Below the pieces are notes generated by a model, which saw nothing but the letters and a program-made list of their open reading frames with translations, searched no databases and was not told where the DNA came from. A DNA stretch of 6,564 nucleotides from an uncultured Alphaproteobacteria bacterium (GTDB taxonomy: Bacteria > Pseudomonadota > Alphaproteobacteria > GCA-2731375), in contig CAJWZI010000086.1 of assembly GCA_913049615.1 (NCBI GenBank), positions 1 through 6,564 on the forward strand, read 5' to 3'. The position numbers and the translations under genes were made by a program. Shown in pieces: positions 6,444 to 6,564 of this stretch. The first letter of the stretch is position 1; every line of letters begins with the position of its first letter.

Positions 6444-6564
6444 CGCGCCCAATGGGCTCGTACCTCTGCGGCCGCCAGTAAGTCGGATGGCAAACCCATG
6501 CTTGACAATTGGGTCGCCAAACCAAAGCGCCGCTGTAACCAATTTTTGTCCGCGCCTACTACGG
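6431..6564 (-). CDS. C-terminal fragment of an unidentified protein (truncated by window edge)
   Basis: A minus-strand frame open from the window edge gives 43 residues before a TAA at 6431-6433. The last residues (LLAAAEVRAHWARYGL) form a plausible amphipathic helix rich in Ala and Arg, with a natural-looking C-terminus. I do not recognise the family. It would overlap the acetyltransferase gene tail to tail by 13 bp, which is common for convergent genes. Two plus-strand frames are also open here, so the fragment is short evidence and the call is tentative. Confidence 0.4.
   Translation of the reverse strand, partial: VVGADKNWLQRRFGLATQLSSMGLPSDLLAAAEVRAHWARYGL

Noticed and set aside
6447..6457. 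GCCC-AAT-GGGC hairpin after the acetyltransferase gene as a terminator
   Set aside because: The stem has only four base pairs, there is no T-run after it, and it falls within a possible opposing coding region.

Overview
This 6.56 kb window looks like a stretch of an alphaproteobacterial chromosome of roughly balanced GC content. The best clue is the central block, read leftward: a PetP-type MarR regulator, a PetR-type OmpR-family response regulator and an EnvZ-like sensor histidine kinase. An ilvE-like branched-chain aminotransferase lies divergently next to it. PetP and PetR are known from Rhodobacter and relatives. The exact order or genus cannot be fixed from the sequence alone.

Left part (1-2464). 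The window opens inside an AMP-forming acyl-CoA synthetase on the plus strand. Only its C-terminal ~347 residues are visible, starting just before the ATP-binding P-loop. Only 48 bp beyond its stop is the 3' end of a convergent gene for a Rieske-type non-haem iron oxygenase alpha subunit (minus strand, GTG start). The 133 bp upstream of the oxygenase gene carry a good ribosome binding site and a 20-bp interrupted palindrome that may be an operator. No ferredoxin, reductase or beta subunit is visible, so the substrate is unknown.

Middle part (2465-5103). petP, petR and the kinase gene follow each other on the minus strand with gaps of 10 and 18 bp, consistent with one operon that couples a MarR regulator to a complete two-component system. 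The oxygenase gene lies downstream on the same strand but after a 133-bp gap, so it may have its own promoter. The short divergent region between petP and ilvE holds a consensus TTGACA box facing ilvE and a CTGAC-N9-GTCAG inverted repeat that could be a shared or autoregulatory operator.

Right part (5104-6564). ilvE is followed directly by a small GNAT acetyltransferase gene. Its reading frame is intact and GNAT-like upstream of its first canonical start, back to a CTG codon that overlaps the ilvE stop and has a well-placed Shine-Dalgarno sequence. I therefore annotate a CTG start and translational coupling to ilvE. The last ~120 bp hold the probable C-terminus of an unidentified minus-strand gene that overlaps the acetyltransferase gene tail to tail.

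Overall the window looks mostly like ordinary chromosomal content. I see no CRISPR array, transposase, tRNA, rRNA or phage gene. The points most worth a second look are the CTG-started acetyltransferase, the two dyads in regulatory regions and the orphan Rieske oxygenase.
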